Source: Alnus glutinosa
Taxonomy: Eukaryota; Streptophyta; Magnoliopsida; Fagales; Betulaceae
Length of the DNA stretch: 64,000 bases
Assembly (NCBI RefSeq): GCF_958979055.1
Contig: NC_084886.1
Span: 21,775,654-21,839,653, forward strand
Reading direction: 5' to 3'
Part shown: piece by piece, positions 57,596-64,000 of the stretch
How positions within the stretch are numbered: position 1 is the first letter of the stretch
Layout of the letters: each line of letters begins with the position of its first letter
The notes under the pieces: generated by a model
Told to the model about the DNA's origin: nothing
Seen by the model: the letters and a program-made list of their open reading frames with translations, nothing else
Database searches by the model: none
Translations under genes and position numbers: made by a program

Positions 57596-59560
57596 TTTTT
57601 TAGGGTTTAGGGTTAGGGTATTTTTTTTAGAAAGTGTAGGATATTTTTTTTTTTAGGGTTTAGGGTTTAAGGTTTAGGGTTAGGATTTTTTTTTTAGAAA
57701 GTGTAGGATTTTTTTTTAGGGTTTAGGGTTTAGGATTTAGGGTTTAAGGTTTAGGGTAAGGGTATTTTTTTTTAGAAAGTGTAGGATTTTTTTTTTTTAG
57801 GATTTAGGGTTACGGTATTTTTTTTAGAAAGTGTAGGATTTTTTTTTTAGGGTTTAGGGTTTAGGGTTTAGGGTTTAAGGTTTAGGGTTAGGGTTTTTTT
57901 TTTAGAAAGTGTAGGATTTTTTTTTTAGGGTTTAGGGTTAGAGTATTTTTTTTTAGAAAGTGTAGGATTTTTTTTTTAGGGTTTAGGGTTAGGGTATTTT
58001 TTTTAAAAAGTGTAGGATATTTTTTTTTTTAGGGTTTAAGGTTTAGGTTTAGGGTTTTTTTTTTTTTAGAAATTGTAGGATTTTTTTTTTAGGGTTTAGG
58101 GTTTAGGATTTAGGGTGTAAGGTTTAGGGTTAGGGTATTTTTTTTTAGAAAGTGTAGGATTTTTTTTTTTTTTGGGTTTAGGGTTAGGGTATTTTTTTTA
58201 GAAAGTGTAGGATTTTTTTTTTTTTTTGGGTTTAGGGTTTAGGGTTTAAGGTTTAGGGTTAGGGTTTTTTTTTTAGAAAGTGTAGGACTTTTTTTTTTAG
58301 GGTTTAGGGTTTAGGATTTAGGGTTTAAGGTTTAGGGTTAGGGTTTTTTTTTTAGAAAGTGTAGGATTTTTTTTTTTAGGGTTTAGGGTTAGGGTATTTT
58401 TTTTAGAAAGTGTAGGATATTTTTTTTTAGGGTTTAGGGTTAGGGTTTTTTTTTTAGAAAGTGTAGGAATTTTTTTTTTTTTTTTTTTTATGGTTTAGGG
58501 TTTAGGATTTAGGGTTTAAGGTTTAGGGTTAGGGTTTTTTTTTTAGAAAGTGTAGGAATTTTTTTTTTTTTAGGGTTTAGGGTTTAGGATTTAGGGTTTA
58601 AGGTTTAGGGTTAGGGTTTTTTTTTTTGAAAGTGTAGGATTTTTTTTTTTAGGGTTTAGGGTTAGGGTATTTTTTTTAGAAAGTGTAGGATATTTTTTTT
58701 TTAGGGTTCAGGGATTAGGGTTTAAGGTTTAGGGTTAGGGTTTTTTTTGTTAGAAAGTGTAGGAATATTTTTTTTTAGGGTTTAGGGTTTAGGATTTAGG
58801 GTTTAAGGTTTAGGGTTAGGGTTTTTTTTTTTAGAAAGTGTAGGATTTTTTTTTTTAGGGTTTAGGGTTTGGGTATTTTTTTTAGAAAGTGTAGGATATT
58901 TTTTTTACGGTTTAGGGTTAGGGTATTTTTTTTAGAAAATGTAGGATATTTTTTTTTTAGGGTTTAGGGTTTAGGGTTTAAGGTTTAGGGTTAGGGTTTT
59001 TTTTTTTGGAAAGTGTAGGATTATTTTTTTTGGAAAAAGGGTTTAGGATTATGGTTTAGGGTTTTAGTTTTTTTTTTTGAAAGTATATGAATTTTTTGTT
59101 TTTTTAAGGGTTTAGGGTTTAGGGTTAGGGTTTTAGTTTTTTCTTAAGGGTTTAGAGGGTTTTAATTTTTTTTTTGGGTTAGGGTTTTTTTTTTTGTTTT
59201 AAGAGTTGAAGGTTCTTTTTTTAAAAAACAAAAACAAATATGGGTTTAGGGTGTTTCTTTTTTTAAAAAAATGGGTTTATTGTTCCGTGTTTAGGGTTAG
59301 GGCTTAGGGTTTACGGTTATGAATTTTGTGTTTAGGGTTAGGATGTTAGGGTATTTTTTTAAAAAAAATGGTTTAGGGTTAGGGTTAGAGTTTTTGTTTT
59401 GTTATAGGGTTTGGGCTTTAGGGTTAGGGTTTTGCTTTTTGTAAAGGGTTTAGGATTTAGGGTTTATGGTTAGGGTGTTTGTTTTTTTTTAGTGGTTTAG
59501 GGTTAAGGAGCTTGGTTTTTTGGTTTTTTTTAAGGGTTTTTGGTCATAAATTAAATATTT
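57596..59560 (+). repeat. telomere-like minisatellite array (TTTAGGG plus spacer) inside the CACTA element
   Basis: About 23 higher-order units run together. Each has one or more TTTAGGG/TTAGGG motifs, a T8-T12 run and the spacer AGAAAGTGTAGGAT. Unit length varies from about 50 to 90 bases, and the array decays after about 59040. The motif is the plant telomere repeat, but here it is interrupted and embedded in a transposon. Confidence 0.95.
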
Positions 59561-60145
59561 TGGGTCATTTTATGTTTCTCAAATTGTTTTTTTAAGAAAA
59601 TACCAAAAAGGAATAGTACGATATACTTGTTTCAATTTTAGTTTAAACAATTCCATAATTTTATTTTTAAAAAGTGATTTTCTATATGAGGATCATTTTG
59701 TTGAGTCATTTTGCCAGATTTCGGTTTTATAGAATTCCCAAAAACCAAAATATGATAATTGCCGAAAATGATAATAACAACACAAATTTGTAAATAGTAA
59801 AATATATCACAAAAAAACATACAACTGTACGCATGCATATTTTCCATGCATAATAACCAACCACAGAAAAATCAAAAAAATGATACAATAATATATAGTA
59901 ATACTGCAATGATAAACAATTAAGAAAAATATATAAATAAATACAGTGAAATATATGAAATTTATTATAGCCAAAAAATGTAGGAAACAAATTTTGAAAA
60001 TTACTCACAATCCTGTACTCTTTGATGTAATATACTACTGATTGTTGTATTTTTTGTACCTGCATTTTTTGGGAGGAACAAATTAATACTATCAGCAAAA
60101 ATAAAAAACACAAAATTACAAAAAACAAACTTAACATTATTACAC

Positions 60146-60207
60146 AGAGAGAGAGAGAGAGAGACAGAGACGTAGAGATACAGAGAGAGAGGGAGGCAGA
60201 GAGAGAT

Positions 60208-60246
<39 letters not shown>

Positions 60247-60561
60247 GAGATACAGAGAGAGAGAAGAGAGAGATAAGGAGAGAGCGAGAGAGGGAGAGAG
60301 AGAGGTAGAGAGAGAGAGAAACAGATAGAGAGGAAGAGAGAGATAGAGAGAGAGAGGTAGACAGAGAGAGAAAGAGATAGAGAGGAAGAGAGAAATAGAG
60401 AGAGAAAGGTAGAGAGAGAGGGAGAGATGGAGCGAGATATTAGAGAGAGAAAGACCGAGAACCGAGCAGAGGAGAGGTGGAGAGAGGCGCCTCACACGGC
60501 GGGAAGGGTGGATGTGCGGTGGCCGGGAGCTGTCCGGTGCGGCTGTGTCGACGGAGAGGGG

Positions 60562-60595
<34 letters not shown>

Positions 60596-60598
60596 ATA
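60146..60598 (+). repeat. (GA)n-rich purine tract of the CACTA element
   Basis: About 280 bases of imperfect GAGA (60146-60437) are followed by a GC-rich non-repeat patch and a further GAGA run (60559-60598). The Ser/Leu-rich reading frames on the other strand are artefacts of the repeat. Confidence 0.9.
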
Positions 60599-60628
60599 GT
60601 AGTGATCAGAAATGGGTAGCTACATTTC

Positions 60629-60675
<47 letters not shown>

Positions 60676-60959
60676 ATATATTATTATATGAATATATTAT
60701 TTGAATTTTAAAATTTATATATATATATATATACATATAGAAGCCGGCGTTTGGCCAGGTGGCGCGCGGGAGAACTCCCACGCAGCTGTCCTGGCCAAAG
60801 GATTGGGCACGTGTACTGAGTACACGTGTCCAATCCGGGACGTGTATTTAAATACACGTCCCCAATTGTATTTATTTAAAAAAAAAATTATATATATGTA
60901 TTTATATAATTTAACCACATAAAAAAAAAAAAAAAATACAAACCCATGCAGCCCTAAAT

Positions 60960-61229
60960 GTATGTACCATACATATAGCTAAACCTTACGCGCTAAAACT
61001 AAACCGTAAACTATAATTTAAAACTAAACCCTAACCCTAAAATTAAACTCTAACACTAAGTATATATACTATATTAAACCCTAAATAAAAAATAAAAACT
61101 AAAACCTAACCATAAAATTAAACTCTAAACCTAAGTGCATAGACTATATATAGCTATAAACTATAATCCTAAGGGTTCGTACTGTATATAGTCATAAACC
61201 CTAACCCTAATCCTCTGTCCAAAAGTATA

Positions 61230-61273
<44 letters not shown>

Positions 61274-62340
61274 TAAACCATAACCCTAAGTACATGTACT
61301 ATATATATATAGCTATAAATCATAATCCTAAGTATATGTACTATATATATCGGAACAATCTAATTTTGAACTGCTCATGATTTAATATATATATATTTAA
61401 AAGTGTACAATAATAACACTTGAAAAATATATTGACATTATTATTCATAAAATGTAAAATCAATTAAATTATAACCTATAGCTTTAAGTGTATATATTAT
61501 ATATACCTATAAACCCTAAAACCCTAACCCTAAGTGTATATACTATATATAGCGATAAACCCTAACCCTAAATACATGTACTATATACATAGCTATAAAT
61601 CATAATCCTAAGTATATGTACTATATATATCGGAACAATCTAATTTTGAACTGCTCGTGATTTAATATATATATTTAAAAGTGTACAATAATAACACATG
61701 AAAAATATATTGACATTATTATTCATAAAATGTAAAATCAATTAAATTATAACACATAGCTTTAAGTGTATAAATTATATATACCTATACACCATAAAAC
61801 CCTAACCCTAAGTGTATATACTATATATAGCGATAAACCTTAACCCTAAGTATATATACTATATATAGCTATAAACCCTAACCCTAAGTGTATATACTAT
61901 ATATAGCGATAAACCCTAACCTTAAGTATGTATACTATATATAACTATAAATCCTAAGTTTAAGTGTATATACTATATATATCGGAACAATCTAATTTTG
62001 AACTGCTCATGATTTAATATATATATATTTAAAAGTGTACAATAATGACACGTGAAAAATATATTGACATTATTATTCATTAAATGTAAAATCAATTAAA
62101 TTATAATCCATAGCCCTAAGTGTATATATTATATGTACCTATAAACCCTAAAACTCAAACCCTAAGTGTATATACTATATATATCGATAAACCATAATCC
62201 TAAGTATATATACTATATATAGGTATAAACCTTAGCCTTAAGTGCATATACTATATATACTATATATAGCTATAAACCCTAACCCTAAGTGTATGTACTA
62301 TATATAGCCATAAACCCTAAATGTATGTACTATATAAGAG
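60960..62340 (-). repeat. CCCTAA-bearing tandem repeats of the CACTA element
   Basis: Short units of about 40 bases (AAACCCTAACCCTAAGTGTA then TATACTATATATAGC) repeat many times. Superimposed is a longer unit containing CGGAACAATCTAATTTTGAA, present three times (starting near 61350, 61630 and 61983, spaced 280 and about 350 bases). Orientation of the telomere-like motif is opposite to that of the array at 57596-59560. Confidence 0.9.
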
Positions 62341-62672
62341 ACTAAACTATAAGTATTTAATTCATTATGTAGCGCAGAACTCTTAAAATAATTGCATTTA
62401 CTATATATAGCCATAAATAGCAAGGTTACTGTATATAGTTTCTAAACCGTTTACATGCATGCATATCTATATATATAGTATTAATTATAGGTTTTTTTAA
62501 CTTTGTTATGTTTTAATTTTTTTTTTTTTTTTTGTTTCTAAACGTAGATGGTGTACAAAACTAAACCCTAATTTGAACTATTTGGTTTAATTAGATATAT
62601 AGCACCAAATTTGTTTAATTATGCATATAGTACAATATGTAAATTAGGTTAGGGTTTACGTACTTATTAGTA

Positions 62673-62675
<3 letters not shown>

Positions 62676-62742
<67 letters not shown>
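62676..62742. repeat. (TA)n microsatellite
   Basis: About 33 TA units in the right part of the CACTA element; shorter runs occur at 56648-56685, 60632-60671 and 61233-61270. Confidence 0.97.
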
Positions 62743-62748
<6 letters not shown>

Positions 62749-62873
62749 GGAACCTAAAAAGTATAAATTCCAACCATAGAATTTACATATAACATACAGC
62801 TTTCAAACCTAATTTTATGTGTATAAGTTATGTACACCGTATTTTCAAAGATTTGTATGATTAATAAGATAAG

Positions 62874-62911
<38 letters not shown>

Positions 62912-62974
62912 TTTTTGTTTTAAAAAATTAACACAACACAATATTTTTTTTTAAATAAATATTTGGCAAAAAAT

Positions 62975-63290
62975 AACAGTTTGACACGTGTATTTAATAC
63001 ACGTGTCAAATTGGACACGCGTATTTAATACGCGTGTCCAATTGGACACGCATATCAATTTGACACGCGTATTAAATACGCGCGTCCAATTGGACGCGTG
63101 TATTTAGACACGCGTCCAAATTGGACATGTGTAATAATACGTATCCATTTGGACACGAGTATTTAATACGCGTGTCCAATTGGACACGTGTATTAAATAC
63201 GCATGTCCAATTTGACACGTGTATTAAATACACGTGTCAAATTGGACGCGTGTCTACAGTAACCGGTACTGTAGACACGCGTCCAATTGT
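62975..63290. repeat. right subterminal palindromic repeats of the CACTA element
   Basis: Units such as TTTGACACGTGTATTTAATA and ATTGGACACGCGTATTTAAT alternate with their complements. Two variants (TTTGACAC and TTGGACAC/TTGGACGC) are mixed, while the left end carries mainly the TTTGACAC form. Confidence 0.9.
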
Positions 63291-63309
63291 CAGTATTTTT
63301 GTAGTGGGA

Positions 63310-64000
63310 GAATAAAAGTGGAAGCAAGAGAGAGAAAAAAAAACACAAGGAATTATAGGTGATTCAGCGATAAATATCTATGTCCGCCACTCTGAATAGT
63401 TTCTAGAACTATATTGTGTCACGTTAACATTGTTCAACAATTATAGAATCAAAATATAGTATCTAGCGTTACTTATAAAGATAATATGTTTATAGTTCCT
63501 TTGCTTTCCTATATATATATATATAAAGTAATGATAAATGAAAGATTTATGTCCTCCCAAAATTGATGTAACTTTTAAAATTATTATTAGGTCAAAATTC
63601 GACAGTGATTTATCATACATCTAATGGTGATTTCAAAAGTTACATCAATTTTAGGAGGACTCAAAAATGACATAAGTCTTCATTTTAGCATTACTCCGAT
63701 ATTAGAGTTGGCAGAGACAAAGCTACATGATAGCTCTGGGGGTGTGGGCCCCCCAAGCCACCATGTTTTTCCCAATTTTTTTTTTTTTTGAAAATTAAAC
63801 TTTTACCCGTTAATGTTTTTTATTTTTTTTCAATTTTGCCCCCCAAATTCTAAATGCTAGCTTCTCCCCTTAGAGTTGGTATGGACAACGTATTAATGAT
63901 GCAAAAATTGTGCTAAATAGTCTTCATTCATGATTTGTAGGGCACAACAAAAGAGAAGCAAATTTTGTGCGCACCTCATCATCTAGCGAAGGCACCCCAT
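63310..64000. other. flank to the right of the CACTA element
   Basis: A MITE at 63527-63696 and a low-complexity patch with GTGGGCCCCCCAAGCC at about 63740-63780 are the only structures. No gene is seen up to the window end. Confidence 0.55.
63527..63696. mobile_element. foldback MITE, related to family A
   Basis: Inverted arms (GTCCTCCCAAAATTGATGTA at the left, TACATCAATTTTAGGAGGAC at the right) surround GGTCAAAATTCGACAGTGAT. The inner segment matches the 16310-16480 member. Confidence 0.75.

Larger units (their letters stand above)
54044..63306. mobile_element. large CACTA (EnSpm/CMC) transposon, 9.3 kb, non-autonomous
   Basis: The ends are CACTACAAAAATCAGTG at the left and, on the minus strand, CACTACAAAAATACTGAC at the right, with a perfect 3-base target duplication GGA (54041-54043 and 63307-63309). 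Subterminal palindromes of the GACACGTGTATT type crowd both ends. The left part holds a damaged TnpA-like gene on the minus strand; the middle and right are microsatellites and telomere-like arrays. I see no TnpD-type transposase (Transposase_21), so it cannot move by itself. Confidence 0.92.

Noticed and set aside
57596..59560. True telomere or chromosome end
   Set aside because: The repeats are interrupted by T runs and a fixed spacer and lie within the transposon boundaries, with unique DNA on both sides.
60001..60495. Long minus-strand frame rich in Ser and Leu
   Set aside because: It is the translation of an imperfect GA tract inside the CACTA element.

Overview
The window is a piece of a eudicot nuclear genome, probably a woody rosid. 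The signs are intron-rich plant genes, two nuclear genes for chloroplast NDH-complex subunits, Arabidopsis-type TTTAGGG motifs, and a dense load of plant transposons (L1-type LINEs, CACTA, hAT, PIF/Harbinger, Ty3/gypsy and a Cassandra TRIM). Species cannot be fixed from sequence alone. All exon models are my own, built by matching reading phase across GT/AG sites; no transcript evidence was available.

Layout. 1-1562: upstream DNA with a retroelement-like insertion. 1563-15872 (+): ten-exon TMEM214-family gene; introns 2 and 3 are swollen by a LINE, a Harbinger MITE nested in it, and an LTR element that hosts a LINE tail and a SINE. 17070-18227 (-): five-exon ndhL (CRR23), tail-to-tail with TMEM214. 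20654-33250: a tandem duplication with two intact copies of a secreted, proline-rich cell-wall protein gene (21954-22820 and 30786-31652). Copy 1 carries MITEs and a Cassandra element; copy 2 has lost part of its downstream sequence. 33441-44185 (+): nine-exon armadillo-repeat gene; its last intron holds two hAT elements, one carrying pieces of an ATL-type RING-finger gene. 45425-47966 (+): a short three-exon plastid gene, probably another NDH subunit (PnsB5-like). 50310-51730: Ty3/gypsy debris. 54044-63306: a 9.3-kb CACTA transposon with intact ends, palindromic subterminal repeats, a damaged TnpA-like gene, and two large arrays of telomere-like motifs in opposite orientation.

How the genes relate. 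TMEM214, ndhL and the ARM gene appear to be a conserved ancestral gene block. From memory, Arabidopsis keeps parts of it in two paralogous segments, At1g23170/At1g23180 and At1g70760/At1g70770. ndhL and the candidate PnsB5 both serve the photosynthetic NDH complex of the thylakoid. The proline-rich proteins are probably extracellular matrix proteins, and their duplication is the main local novelty among genes. No prokaryotic system, CRISPR array, rRNA gene or convincing tRNA gene is present.
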